64,000 bases of DNA from Firmicutes bacterium AF25-13AC (GTDB lineage: Bacteria; Bacillota; Clostridia; Lachnospirales; Lachnospiraceae), in assembly GCA_003478935.1 (NCBI GenBank), contig QUFP01000005.1:70803-134802 (forward strand), read 5' to 3'. This document shows, one piece after another, positions 37,740 to 47,094 of the stretch. How positions within the stretch are numbered: the stretch's first letter is position 1; every line of letters starts with the position of its first letter. Made by a program: the position numbers and the translations under genes. Below the pieces are notes generated by a model. It made no database searches and was not told the DNA's origin. It saw only the letters and a program-made list of their open reading frames with translations.

Positions 37740-38423
37740 ATGGGAGTAATTCAGAGATTTAAAGATATTATGTCAGCTAACATCAATGCTATGCTTGATA
37801 AGGCTGAGAATCCAGAAAAAATGATTGATCAGTACATGAGAAACCTTGAGGACGATTTAGGCAAGGTAAAGGCAGAAACAGCGTCAGTAATGGCTGAAGA
37901 AGCACGTGCAAAGAGAGCTTATGACGAGGCACTTGCAGAAGTTGAAAAGTATCAGAAATATGCAGAAAAGGCTGTTGCAGCAGGAAACGACAATGATGCA
38001 AGAGTATTTTTACAGTCAAAGAAGACAGCACAGTCTAAGCTTGAGGGTTTAAAGCTCACATATGACACGGCAGCGGCAAACGCACAGAAGATGCGTCAGA
38101 TGCATGATAAGCTTGTAAATGATATTTCAGATTTAAGAGCACGTAAGGAAACCATCAAGGCGAAGGTAGCTGTTGCGAAGGCTCAAGAGCGTGTAAATCA
38201 GGTTGGATCATCATTAAGGGGTGTATCAAACAATATGTCAGCATTTGATCGTATGGAGGAAAAGGCAAATAAGATGCTTGATACTGCAAATGCGATGGCA
38301 CAGTTAAATGAGTCTGCAGATACAAATGTAGATGATCTGGCTCGTAAGTATGATCTGGATGATATGGCAGGTACATCTGATATTGATGATGAATTAGCGG
38401 CACTGAAGGCAAAACTTAACTAA
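37740..38423 (+). CDS. pspA: PspA/IM30 (Vipp1) family protein
   Basis: A 227-residue, almost wholly helical coiled-coil protein of the ESCRT-III-like PspA family. It starts with the amphipathic membrane-binding helix MGVIQRFKDIMSANINAMLDK (1-21) and PEKMIDQYMRNLEDDL, then long coiled coils, and a C-terminal DDELAALKAKLN. Such proteins assemble on stressed membranes and prevent proton leak. The next gene encodes an SPFH/zinc-ribbon protein in the same operon, a pairing seen in other bacteria. Confidence 0.92.
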   Translation: MGVIQRFKDIMSANINAMLDKAENPEKMIDQYMRNLEDDLGKVKAETASVMAEEARAKRAYDEALAEVEKYQKYAEKAVAAGNDNDARVFLQSKKTAQSKLEGLKLTYDTAAANAQKMRQMHDKLVNDISDLRARKETIKAKVAVAKAQERVNQVGSSLRGVSNNMSAFDRMEEKANKMLDTANAMAQLNESADTNVDDLARKYDLDDMAGTSDIDDELAALKAKLN

Positions 38424-38450
38424 CTACAAAAATAAGGAAGGTTGACGAGT

Positions 38451-39427
38451 ATGGGATTATTTGGTGGACAATTTTCCAGTGTTGTAGAGTGGAAAGAATA
38501 CTCGGATGATATTATTTTCTGGAAGTTTCCAAGCAGCGAGATCAAGAAGGGCAGCCGTCTGATTATTCGCCCAGGACAGGACGCGATCTTTATGTATAAT
38601 GGAAGAATCGAGGGTATTTTCCGTGAAGAGGGAAACTTTGATGTTTCTTCCGATATTATTCCATTTTTATCTACTCTGAAAAGTTTTACATTTGGATTTA
38701 ACACACCGCTGCGTGCAGAGGTGCTGTTTATCAATACAAAGGAATTTACAGTAAAATGGGGCACAAAAAATGCGATTAATCTGCCGGTTCAGGCTTGCCT
38801 GGCGGTATGCCAATCCGTGCATTTGGTACATTTAGCTTCAAGGTTTCTGATGAGCAGGTTTTAATCGACAAAATTGCCGGCATTAAGTCAGAGTTTAACG
38901 TAGAGGATATCAAGGAACGTGTAATGTCTATGCTTGATATGCTGATGATGAAGTGGATTTCAAAAGAAGGAAAGGATATGTTTAATCTTCAGGCAAATGC
39001 ATACGACATCGGCAAGGGTATTGCATCAGATCTTGATATGGAGATGGTAAAGATCGGAATTGCTATTACAAGCTTTACGATTCAGAGCGTTTCCTATCCG
39101 GAGGAGGTTGCTAAGATGCAGCAGAAGGCAGCAGCTCAGTCCATGATCGGAAATGTAAATACATATACACAGATGCAGATGGCAGATGCGCTTACACAGC
39201 CAAACACAGCAGCCGGCAGCATGGCAGGCAATATGGCTGGTATGCAGATGGGTATGGCAATGGGTCAGATGATGGGCCAGATGATGAACGGCAATATGCA
39301 GAATAATGCACAGCAAAATCAGGCAGCTCCATCTTCAAATGGTACTGTGCCGAAGTTCTGTCCGAACTGTGGAACACCGACAAATGGTGCAAGATTCTGC
39401 TCAAACTGCGGTACAAAGCTTGCATAA
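38451..39427 (+). CDS. SPFH domain protein with C-terminal zinc ribbon (one frameshift)
   Basis: A protein of about 325 residues of the type often named virion core protein (lumpy skin disease virus-like). The N-terminal part (MGLFGGQFSSVVEWKEYSDD, IKKGSRLIIRPGQDAIF) and middle (GGMPIRAFGTFSFKV, with long helices) form the SPFH-like domain. A Gln/Met/Ala/Asn-rich linker follows, then a double-CxxC zinc ribbon (FCPNCG and FCSNCG). The frame shifts near 38790; adding one base (for example GTTCCAGGC) joins the halves. It is 27 bases after pspA. A membrane-stress scaffold role with PspA is inferred. Confidence 0.82.
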
Positions 39428-39447
39428 TTACAAAAATATAAAAAAGA

Positions 39448-39490
39448 TAATGGAGGGAGACTGTGCGTACAGTCTTTCTTCCATTTTTAT
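39448..39490 (+). terminator. Terminator-like hairpin before pcrA
   Basis: GGAGGGAGACTGT and ACAGTCTTTCTTCC pair, followed by ATTTTTAT; it separates the SPFH gene from pcrA. Confidence 0.6.
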
Positions 39491-39501
39491 GGAGGAAAAA
39501 C

Positions 39502-41799
39502 GTGTCCGATATTTTACAGTCATTAAATCCAGTTCAAAAAGAGGCGGCCAGCTGCACTGAGGGGCCGCTTTTGATACTTGCAGGAGCAGGCTCAGGAAAA
39601 ACGCGTGTGCTGACGCACCGTATTGCATATTTGATTGAGGAAAAGGGAGTAAATCCATGGAATATCATGGCAATTACCTTTACAAATAAGGCAGCGCAGG
39701 AGATGCGGGATCGTGTCGACCGCCTGGTTGAGTTCGGAGCAGAGAGCATATGGGTAGCGACATTCCACAGCTCTTGTGTGCGTATTCTGCGAAGATATAT
39801 AGACCGCCTTGGCTATGATAATCATTTTACGATTTACGATACAGATGATCAAAAGAGTGTAATCCGGAAGGCAGTTAAAGAGCTTGACCTTGATCCTAAG
39901 CAATATAGGGAAGGACCGCTGCTTGGTGTAATTTCAGCGGCCAAAAATGAAATGATTGAGCCACAGGATTTTGAAACACAGGCTGGCGGAGATTTTCGAA
40001 TGTGCCAGGAGGCAAAAATCTATAAAGCATACCAGAAAACATTAATTGATAATAACGCAGTTGATTTTGATGATTTGCTTCTTTTGACAGTTCGTCTGCT
40101 GCGCGAAAATAGAGATATTTTAGAAGCTTATCAGGAGCGTCTGCGCTACATTATGGTTGACGAGTATCAGGACACTAATTCAGTTCAGTTCGAGCTGATT
40201 CGCCTGCTTTCTGGAAAATATCATAATTTGTGTGTAGTTGGAGATGACGATCAGTCTATCTATAAATTTAGAGGTGCAGACATTACAAATATTTTAAGCT
40301 TTGAGGAGACTTTTCCAGGTGCAAAGGTTGTCAAGCTTGAGCAAAATTATCGTTCCACAAATAATATTCTCGAAGCTGCAAATGCAGTAATTGCAAATAA
40401 TGCACATCGAAAAGAAAAACATCTTTGGAGTGAAAATGGAGAAGGAAAAGAGGTTTCCTTTATCCACTACGAAACTGCTTATGGTGAGGCAGAAGATGTA
40501 ATTGACAAGATACAGACATCAGTTCATATGGGAAAGCATCAGTATCAGGACTGTGCAATTCTTTACCGTACAAATGCACAGTCACGCGCATTTGAAGAGA
40601 AATGTATTAAAAAGAGTGTACCGTATCGTCTTGTTGGTGGTGTGAATTTCTACCAGAGACAGGAAATCAAGGATATTTTAGCCTATTTAAAGACAATTGA
40701 CAGCGGACGTGATGATCTGTCTGTTACAAGAATTGTCAATGTGCCAAAGCGTGGAATTGGGCAAGTGACGTTAAATAAGCTGGCTGTCTATGCTTCTGAG
40801 CATGGAATGCGTTTGTTTCAGGCAATGGAGCAGGTAGAACAGATTTCTGGAATTGGAAAGGCAGCTGATAAGATAAAAGGCTTTGTCAATCAGATCATGG
40901 TATTTCGTGCGCTTGCAAAGGAGCTAGATGCAGCAGAGCTGATTGAAAGCATCTTAGAGCAGACTGGCTACTTAGAAGAGTTAGAAAAGCTTGAGGAAGA
41001 TAAGGCACAGGCAAAGCAGGAAAATCTTGAAGAATTTCAGAATAAAGCAGCTGACTATTATGCAAATCATGATGAAGCAGCGCTTACTGACTTTTTGGAG
41101 GAGGTAGCGCTTGTAGCAGATATTGACAACATGGACAGTGAGGCAGACAGTTTAACATTAATGACACTGCATAGTGCAAAGGGACTCGAGTTTCCGGTTG
41201 TCTATATGACAGGCATGGAGGAAGGACTTTTTCCAAGCTACATGTCAATGAACAGCGGTGATCCGGGAGATATCGAGGAAGAGCGAAGACTTTGCTATGT
41301 GGGTATTACAAGAGCAATGCAGCAGCTGACGCTGACAGCAGCAAAACAGCGTATGGTTCATGGAAATATTCAATACAGCGCAATTTCTCGTTTTGTTAAA
41401 GAACTGCCGCAGGAAAAGCTTGACTGGAAGGAAGAGACATTCGGAGGTCTTTTTAAGAAAGGACCATCTATGACTGCAAACTCACTGTCAGGCAGTTTGT
41501 TTGGCGGTTCATCTTCTATGTCATCAGGCAGCTCATTTAGTGCATCACAGGGAAGTCAAACGGCAAAAAAGACAAACTATGATAATGTTTTTGATTTAAA
41601 GTATGCAAAAGCATTCTCAAGTCCAAAGCCAGATAGTCTTGACTACAAAGAAGGCGATAGAGTTTCCCATATCAAATTTGGAAAGGGAACAGTGCTTGCA
41701 GTCGAAGGTATGAAAAAAGATTATCAGGTAACAGTTGAGTTTGATACAGCAGGGGTAAAAAAATTGTTTGCAGGATTTGCAAAACTTAAAAAGATTTAA
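39502..41799 (+). CDS. pcrA: ATP-dependent DNA helicase PcrA/UvrD
   Basis: A 765-residue superfamily 1 helicase for replication restart and repair. Motifs in order: LNPVQKEAASC (Q motif), LAGAGSGKTRVLTHRI (Walker A), ITFTNKAAQEM (Ia), VDEYQDTN (II), GDDDQSIYKFRGAD (III), EQNYRSTNNIL (IV), TLHSAKGLEF (V) and CYVGITRAMQQL (VI). The C-terminal Tudor-like RNA polymerase-interaction domain (GDRVSHIKFGKGTVLAVEG) is present after a Ser/Gly-rich linker. The start is GTG 39502 with GGAGG six bases upstream. Confidence 0.94.
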   Translation: MSDILQSLNPVQKEAASCTEGPLLILAGAGSGKTRVLTHRIAYLIEEKGVNPWNIMAITFTNKAAQEMRDRVDRLVEFGAESIWVATFHSSCVRILRRYIDRLGYDNHFTIYDTDDQKSVIRKAVKELDLDPKQYREGPLLGVISAAKNEMIEPQDFETQAGGDFRMCQEAKIYKAYQKTLIDNNAVDFDDLLLLTVRLLRENRDILEAYQERLRYIMVDEYQDTNSVQFELIRLLSGKYHNLCVVGDDDQSIYKFRGADITNILSFEETFPGAKVVKLEQNYRSTNNILEAANAVIANNAHRKEKHLWSENGEGKEVSFIHYETAYGEAEDVIDKIQTSVHMGKHQYQDCAILYRTNAQSRAFEEKCIKKSVPYRLVGGVNFYQRQEIKDILAYLKTIDSGRDDLSVTRIVNVPKRGIGQVTLNKLAVYASEHGMRLFQAMEQVEQISGIGKAADKIKGFVNQIMVFRALAKELDAAELIESILEQTGYLEELEKLEEDKAQAKQENLEEFQNKAADYYANHDEAALTDFLEEVALVADIDNMDSEADSLTLMTLHSAKGLEFPVVYMTGMEEGLFPSYMSMNSGDPGDIEEERRLCYVGITRAMQQLTLTAAKQRMVHGNIQYSAISRFVKELPQEKLDWKEETFGGLFKKGPSMTANSLSGSLFGGSSSMSSGSSFSASQGSQTAKKTNYDNVFDLKYAKAFSSPKPDSLDYKEGDRVSHIKFGKGTVLAVEGMKKDYQVTVEFDTAGVKKLFAGFAKLKKI

Positions 41800-41900
41800 T
41801 AAAATTTATCTAAAACGACAAAGATAAAGCTAGTAATTTTACAGATCATATGGTATACTATTCTAAGATTGATCTTTAGAAAAAAGAAAGGATGGGTTTT

Positions 41901-42233
41901 ATGGCAAAGTTTGATGATCTGCTGCAGGCAGTAAAGGTTCATGAGGTTCTCAAGTCTAAGGAAGAGAATGAGAAAAAGTGCAAATTTTGTTATGTGATTG
42001 CAGCAATCGCTGTAATTGCAGCAATTGCAGGTGCAGCATATGCACTGTACCGTTATCTGAAGCCGGATTATTTAGATGATCTGGATGATGATTTTGATGA
42101 TGACTTTGACGACGATTTCTTCGATGATGATGACGAAGAAGAGGAGAAAGAAGACGAGGCTAAAGAAGAGGAATCTGATGAGGCTGAGGAAAAATCTGAG
42201 GATGAAGAGTCTGATGATGAGGATGAAGACTGA
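41901..42233 (+). CDS. Small membrane protein with very acidic tail
   Basis: A 110-residue protein with an N-terminal helix (KFDDLLQAVKVHEVLKSKEE), a KCKFC motif, one transmembrane helix (about 31-50) and a 55-residue tail of almost only Asp and Glu. I do not recognise a family. The tail could bind divalent cations or electrostatically repel; this is speculation. It has an extended -10 (TGGTATACT, 41851-41859) and GAAAGGA before ATG 41901, and is followed by a strong terminator, so it is a single-gene unit. Confidence 0.7.
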   Translation: MAKFDDLLQAVKVHEVLKSKEENEKKCKFCYVIAAIAVIAAIAGAAYALYRYLKPDYLDDLDDDFDDDFDDDFFDDDDEEEEKEDEAKEEESDEAEEKSEDEESDDEDED

Positions 42234-42266
42234 TCTGACATCAATAGGTAAGTAAATAAAAATGAT

Positions 42267-42295
42267 ATCCCCGCCGCAAAACGGCGGGGATTTTA
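42267..42295 (+). terminator. Intrinsic terminator
   Basis: ATCCCCGCCG and CGGCGGGGAT form a perfect 10-bp stem with a 5-base loop, followed by TTTT. Confidence 0.88.
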
Positions 42296-42316
42296 GTTCA
42301 AGAAAAGGAGATGTGT

Positions 42317-43680
42317 ATGAAAAAAGGCGAGATTTATGAGGGCCGCGTGCAGGAGGTCCTTTTTCCAGACAAAGCGATTGTCGTGACAGATGAAGGGGAA
42401 ACTGCACAGGTAAAATATGGCATCCCAGGTCAAAAATTACGTTTTCGTGTAAAGAAAAAGAGAAAAGAAAAAATAGAAGGCATTGTGCTTGAGGTATTAG
42501 AAAAGTCAGCTGATGAGACTGCCTGTCTTTGTGAGTGGGCAGGAAAATGCGGTGGATGTCTGTATCAGACGCTTCCATACGAAAAGCAGCTGGCAATTAA
42601 AGAAGCACAGATTAAGAAAATGCTTGATAATGGCGGCACCGATTATACATTTGAAGGAATAGTGTCTAGTCCTGTTGTAAGCGGATACCGCAATAAGGTA
42701 GAGCTGACATTTGGTGATTCTTATATGGGCGGTCCTCTTGCACTTGGTATGCATCAAAGAGGCAGCTTTTATGATATTGCGGGTATTGAAACATGTCAGA
42801 TTATGACACCTGATATGCGTATGGCTGCAATGGCAGTGCTTGACCATTTTTCAAAACTGAATATTCCGTTTTATCATAGAATGCGCCATGAAGGTGTTCT
42901 TCGTCATTTGCTGCTTCGTTCTAGTGCTGCAACGGGAGACTTTTAGTCGCCGTAGTTGCTTCTTCACAGGAAGATGCGTCTACTATGCAGCTTGCAGAAT
43001 TGACAGAAAAATTAAAGGCGCTGCCATTAGAAGGCAGCCTTGCAGGTGTTTTACATATTACTAATGATTCACTTGCAGATGTAGTGCAAAGCGATCATAC
43101 AGAAGTTTTATACGGCAAAGATTGGATTACTGAAAAGTTACTGGGACTTTCATTTTGTGTTACATTGTTTTCGTTTTTCCAGACAAATTCAAGAGGTGCC
43201 GAGCTTTTATATCAGACAGTAAGAGATTATATTGGAGAAACAAATCAGAAGGTAATCTTTGATCTCTACAGCGGAACTGGCACAATTGCCCAGATTTTAG
43301 CACCTGTGGCAAAGCATGTGACTGGCGTGGAGATTGTTGAGGAAGCAGTAGAGGCAGCGCGTGTCAATGCCAAATTAAATGGACTTGATAACTGCAGCTT
43401 TATAGCAGGTGATGTGTTAAAGGTTGTTGATGATTTGACTGAGAAGCCAGATCTGATAGTGCTTGATCCGCCAAGAGATGGTATTCATCCAAAGGCGCTT
43501 CCTAAGATTATCGCATTTGATGTACCAACAATTGTTTATGTTTCTTGCAAGCCCACAAGTCTTGTGCGTGACAGAGAAGTATTAGAAGCAGCGGGCTATC
43601 GTATGGTAAAAGCAAGAGCCGTTGATATGTTCCCGGCTACTGGAGGAATTGAGACAGTCGCATTATTTCTTAAAAAGTAA
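42317..43680 (+). CDS. rlmD: 23S rRNA (uracil-5)-methyltransferase, RlmD/RlmCD type (one frameshift)
   Basis: A SAM-dependent RNA methyltransferase of about 454 residues that makes 5-methyluridine. It has an N-terminal TRAM domain (GEIYEGRVQEVLFPD), an Fe-S cluster region (CLCEWAGKCGGCLYQ), SAM-binding FDLYSGTGTIAQIL, the DPPRDGIHPK motif and the catalytic Cys in YVSCKPTSLVRD. The frame is broken at about 42940 where GRSSAATGD should continue as LLVAVVASSQED; one missing base in GACTTTTAG explains it. ATG 42317 has AAAGGAG six bases upstream. Confidence 0.88.
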
Positions 43681-43693
43681 TAAGGAATCGTGC

Positions 43694-43722
43694 TTGTTTT
43701 CAGATGCTTGAGATGATATACT
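43694..43722 (+). promoter_or_regulatory. Promoter of the udp-udk operon
   Basis: TTGTTT (43694-43699), 17-base spacer, TATACT (43717-43722). Confidence 0.6.
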
Positions 43723-43773
43723 ATCAACAAGATCAAAAATATAAGAATAAATATAAGGAGAAAGGAGAAAAGT

Positions 43774-44556
43774 ATGGTAAATTATTCAGAAAAACCAGAA
43801 TTGCAGTATCATATTCAGCTAGGTAAAGGTGATGTAGGCCGTTATGTGCTTCTTCCAGGAGATCCGAAGCGCTGTGAAAAGATTGCAGCTCATTTTGACA
43901 ATCCAGTGAAGATGGCGGATAGCCGTGAATATGTGACATACACAGGATATCTTGAAGGAGAGAAAGTTAGTGTAACGTCAACTGGTATCGGCGGTGCTTC
44001 TGCATCAATTGCAATGGAGGAGCTTGTAAAGATTGGTGCCGATACATTTATTCGTGTCGGAACATGTGGAGGTATGCAGATTCCTGTAAAAAGCGGTGAT
44101 TTAGTGATTGCAACAGGTGCAATTCGTATGGAAGGGACAAGCCGTGAATATGCACCAATTGAATATCCGGCAGTTGCTGACTTTCATATGGTTCAGGCGC
44201 TTGTGCAGGCAGCAGAAAAGGGAAAATATCCGTATCATGTTGGTGTTGTTCAGTGTAAGGATGCATTTTATGGACAGCATGAGCCAGAGACAAAGCCTGT
44301 CAGCTATGAGCTTTTAAATAAGTGGGAAGCATGGAAACGCTTAGGATGCCTTGCATCAGAGATGGAGTCAGCGGCATTATTTGTTGTTGGAAATTATCTT
44401 CGTGTGCGCGTTGGATCTATCTTTTTGGTTGTGGCAAATCAGGAGCGCGCAAAACTGAACATGGAAAATCCAGTTGTTCACGACACGGAGCTTGCAATTA
44501 CAACAGCAGTGGAGGCACTAAGAGACATAATAAGAAAGGATAAAGCAAATGAGTAA
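43774..44556 (+). CDS. udp: Uridine phosphorylase
   Basis: A 260-residue PNP/UDP family phosphorylase that splits uridine to uracil and ribose 1-phosphate. Typical motifs are [14 protein letters not shown] (phosphate site), [27 protein letters not shown] (uracil recognition, UP type) and [12 protein letters not shown] (ribose site). AAGGAG precedes ATG 43774. It overlaps udk by 8 bases, forming a pyrimidine salvage operon. Confidence 0.93.
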   Translation: MVNYSEKPELQYHIQLGKGDVGRYVLLPGDPKRCEKIAAHFDNPVKMADSREYVTYTGYLEGEKVSVTSTGIGGASASIAMEELVKIGADTFIRVGTCGGMQIPVKSGDLVIATGAIRMEGTSREYAPIEYPAVADFHMVQALVQAAEKGKYPYHVGVVQCKDAFYGQHEPETKPVSYELLNKWEAWKRLGCLASEMESAALFVVGNYLRVRVGSIFLVVANQERAKLNMENPVVHDTELAITTAVEALRDIIRKDKANE

Positions 44557-45184
44557 TAACAATATCCTGGTAATCGGAATTGCGGGAGGAACAGGCAGCG
44601 GAAAGTCGACACTTACAAAACAGCTTGTAAATCACTTTGGCGATCAGATTACTGTGCTTAAGCATGATGATTATTATAAGGCGCACGATGAAATGACGTA
44701 TGAGGAAAGAACACATTTAAATTATGATCATCCGAATGCATTTGACACCGATCTTATGCTGCAGCATCTGCGTCAGTTAAAAAAAGGTGAGCCAATCAAC
44801 TGTCCGATTTATGATTACACAGTTCACAACAGAAGCCGTAATTTTCAGGTGATTTACCCGACAAATGTGATTATTGTTGAGGGAATCCTGATTTTTGAAA
44901 ACAAAGAGCTGTGCAAGGAAATGGATATTAAGATTTTCGTTGATACAGATGCTGATATTCGTATTATCAGAAGAATCCAGCGTGATGTAATTGAGCGTGC
45001 GCGTTCATTAGAGTCTGTGATTTCACAGTATATGAATACGGTAAAGCCAATGCACGAGGAATTTGTAGAGCCGAGTAAGAAGAATGCAGATATTATTGTG
45101 CTAGAGGGTGGTATGAATCTGGTAGCAATGGATATGATTAAGAATCGCATTCGCCAGCATCTGTCTACACAAACACAAGTTTAA
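44549..45184 (+). CDS. udk: Uridine kinase
   Basis: A 211-residue P-loop kinase phosphorylating uridine and cytidine to UMP and CMP. Walker A is [42 protein letters not shown] and [11 protein letters not shown] bind the nucleoside; [12 protein letters not shown] and the [13 protein letters not shown] lid follow. It is co-translated with udp. Degradation and direct salvage of uridine are thus encoded together. Confidence 0.94.
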   Translation: MSNNNILVIGIAGGTGSGKSTLTKQLVNHFGDQITVLKHDDYYKAHDEMTYEERTHLNYDHPNAFDTDLMLQHLRQLKKGEPINCPIYDYTVHNRSRNFQVIYPTNVIIVEGILIFENKELCKEMDIKIFVDTDADIRIIRRIQRDVIERARSLESVISQYMNTVKPMHEEFVEPSKKNADIIVLEGGMNLVAMDMIKNRIRQHLSTQTQV

Positions 45185-45246
45185 TATTTTTGCTTTCAAA
45201 TGTAAAATAAAAGAAGAAATTTTGAGAAAAACACGTAAGGTGACTG

Positions 45247-45275
45247 TTGACGACACAAAAGCAACGTGTTACAAT
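45247..45275 (+). promoter_or_regulatory. Promoter of the BMP lipoprotein gene
   Basis: TTGACG (45247-45252), 17-base spacer, TACAAT (45270-45275). Confidence 0.75.
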
Positions 45276-45331
45276 GAACAAGAATCGGAGCGTTATCAAA
45301 AAACGCAGCATCTAATAAGGAGGAGTCGACG

Positions 45332-46954
45332 ATGAGAAGGAAACAACTTTTTGCCGTTTTGATGGCAGGTTCTATGGCAGCATCTCTTGCTGCTTGTGGC
45401 AAGACTGACACAAAGAAAACTACAGCAGCAACTGAGAAGAAGACAGAGGCAGCTACTGAGAAGAAGACAGAGGCAGCAACTGAGAAAAAAACAGAGGTAG
45501 CTACTACTGAGGCTAAGACTGAGAAGGCTACTGAGAAGGAAACCGAAGCAGTAACTGAGAAAGAAACAGAGGCAGCAACTGAGGCAAAGACTGAGGAAGC
45601 ATCTAGCGAGGAAGCAACCGAGGCAAAGACCGAGGAAGCATCCAGCGAAGAGGCATCTTCTGAAGAGGCAAGCAGTGAGGACGTTTCCGCACAGGCAGAG
45701 ACAGAGGAAGAGTCCAGCGAAGTAGCAACTGAGGCAAAGACCGAGGAAGCATCTAACGAGGAAGTATCTATTGAAGAGGTATCTTCAGAGGAAGCATCTA
45801 GTGAAGAGGCATCTAGCGAGGAAGCATCCAGTGAGGAAGCATCTAGTGAAGAGGCATCTTCAGAGGAAGCATCTAGTGAAGAAGCATCTAGCGAAGAGGC
45901 AACCGAGGAAGCATCTAGCGAAGAAGCATCCAGCGAGGAAGCAACTGAGGCAGAGTCTGAGGAAGCATCTTCAGAGGAAGAGACCGAGGCAGAGACTGAG
46001 GAAGATATCGATGGAACTGGATTTAAGATCGGTATGGTTACTGATGTCGGTGGTGTAAATGATGGTTCCTTCAACCAGTCCGCATGGGAAGGCTTACAGA
46101 GAGCAGGCGAGGCATTCGGCTGTGAAGTTAAGTATATTGAGTCTAAGGGTGATGCAGATTATGTTCCGAATATTGAGAGCTTCTTAGATGAGGATTATGA
46201 TCTTATTGTATGTGTTGGATACATGATGGCTGATGCTGTTCGTGATGCAGCAGAGCTTTACCCGGATCAGAAGTTTGCTATCATTGATGATGCTTCTAAT
46301 GCAGATCTGGATAATGTAACATGTATGATGTTTGAGCAGGAGCAGGCTTCCTACTTAGTAGGTCTGGCAGCAGGCTATACAACCGAGAGCAATATCGTAG
46401 GCTTCGTTACTGGAGCAGCAAATGAGACAATGAACTCCTTCGGTTATGGTTACTGTGCAGGTGTTCTTGATGCAAATCCAGATGCAACTATCCTTCAGTA
46501 CAATGCAAACAACTTCGGTGATGCAAGTGGTGGAAAGACTGCAGTAAATACCATGGTAACAAAGGGCGCAGATGTAGTATTCCATGCAGCAGGTGGTACT
46601 GGTATCGGTGTTATCGATGGATGCAAGGAAAATAAGATTTGGGCAATCGGTGTTGACTCTGACCAGAGTCCACTGGCACCTGAGACTATCCTGACTTCTG
46701 CTTTAAAGAGAGTTGATAACGCTTGCTACGATGCAACAAAGAAGACTATTCTTGGAACACTTGAGGGTGGTGTTGAGACATACGACCTGGCAGCAGGCGG
46801 TGTTGATATCGCTCCGACCACAGACAACCTGTCTAAGGATGTTCTTGAGAAGATCGAGGATGCAAAGAAGGATATCATTGCTGGTGATCTGGTAGTTCCA
46901 AAGAATCAGGAAGAGTTCGAGGAGAAGTACGGCGACGTATACGAGCTGGACTAA
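45332..46954 (+). CDS. BMP-family nucleoside-binding lipoprotein with long repeat linker
   Basis: A 540-residue lipoprotein. The signal peptide ends at the lipobox SLAAC (Cys at about 22). A low-complexity linker of about 200 residues follows: TEKKTEAA repeats (about 30-85), then SSEEA repeats (about 90-225). The BMP (PnrA-like) binding domain occupies about 230-540: FKIGMVTDVGGVNDGSFNQS, then FAIIDD and GFVTGAANETMNSFGYGY and AAGGTGIGVIDG. BMP proteins deliver nucleosides to NupO/P/Q-type ABC importers, which are encoded 5.4 kb downstream (52389-55937). The linker length is far beyond usual and may carry the domain through the cell wall. Confidence 0.9.
   Translation: MRRKQLFAVLMAGSMAASLAACGKTDTKKTTAATEKKTEAATEKKTEAATEKKTEVATTEAKTEKATEKETEAVTEKETEAATEAKTEEASSEEATEAKTEEASSEEASSEEASSEDVSAQAETEEESSEVATEAKTEEASNEEVSIEEVSSEEASSEEASSEEASSEEASSEEASSEEASSEEASSEEATEEASSEEASSEEATEAESEEASSEEETEAETEEDIDGTGFKIGMVTDVGGVNDGSFNQSAWEGLQRAGEAFGCEVKYIESKGDADYVPNIESFLDEDYDLIVCVGYMMADAVRDAAELYPDQKFAIIDDASNADLDNVTCMMFEQEQASYLVGLAAGYTTESNIVGFVTGAANETMNSFGYGYCAGVLDANPDATILQYNANNFGDASGGKTAVNTMVTKGADVVFHAAGGTGIGVIDGCKENKIWAIGVDSDQSPLAPETILTSALKRVDNACYDATKKTILGTLEGGVETYDLAAGGVDIAPTTDNLSKDVLEKIEDAKKDIIAGDLVVPKNQEEFEEKYGDVYELD
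45412..46000 (+). repeat. Degenerate tandem repeats coding the lipoprotein linker
   Basis: The first part repeats a 24-base unit close to ACTGAGAAGAAGACAGAGGC; the second repeats a 15-base unit close to GAAGCATCTAGTGAG more than 20 times. Third-position changes keep the protein repeat intact. Such arrays vary in copy number by slippage. Confidence 0.85.
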
Positions 46955-46976
46955 TCGGCAGATAATGCCATAACGA

Positions 46977-47009
46977 GGTGGCAGTGACATGGTCACTGCC
47001 ATCTTTTTT
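46977..47009 (+). terminator. Terminator after the BMP lipoprotein gene
   Basis: GGTGGCAGTGAC-ATG-GTCACTGCCATC, then TTTTTT: a 12-bp stem with a 3-base loop. Confidence 0.88.
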
Positions 47010-47010
47010 G

Positions 47011-47034
47011 CACAGTAACTTATAAGTTACTGTG
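47011..47034. promoter_or_regulatory. Perfect 24-bp palindrome upstream of the amino-acid ABC operon
   Basis: CACAGTAACTTA is followed at once by its exact inverse complement. It lies about 60 bases before the start of the binding-protein gene and directly after a terminator, so it could be an operator for a dimeric regulator. As RNA it could also fold into a hairpin. Confidence 0.5.
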
Positions 47035-47094
47035 TGCAATTACGGCTGGGTGGTATCGTGATTAACTAAACAGCCAAAAAGAGGAGAATAGATT

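Noticed and set aside
45412..46000. CRISPR array
   Set aside because: The regular repeats are contiguous and in frame with a protein linker; there are no spacers and no cas genes.
45196..46074. Minus-strand open frame of 292 codons with SSLDASSLDASS repeats
   Set aside because: It is the antisense of the repeat linker of the BMP lipoprotein; repeated codons keep several frames open. No ribosome site or promoter.
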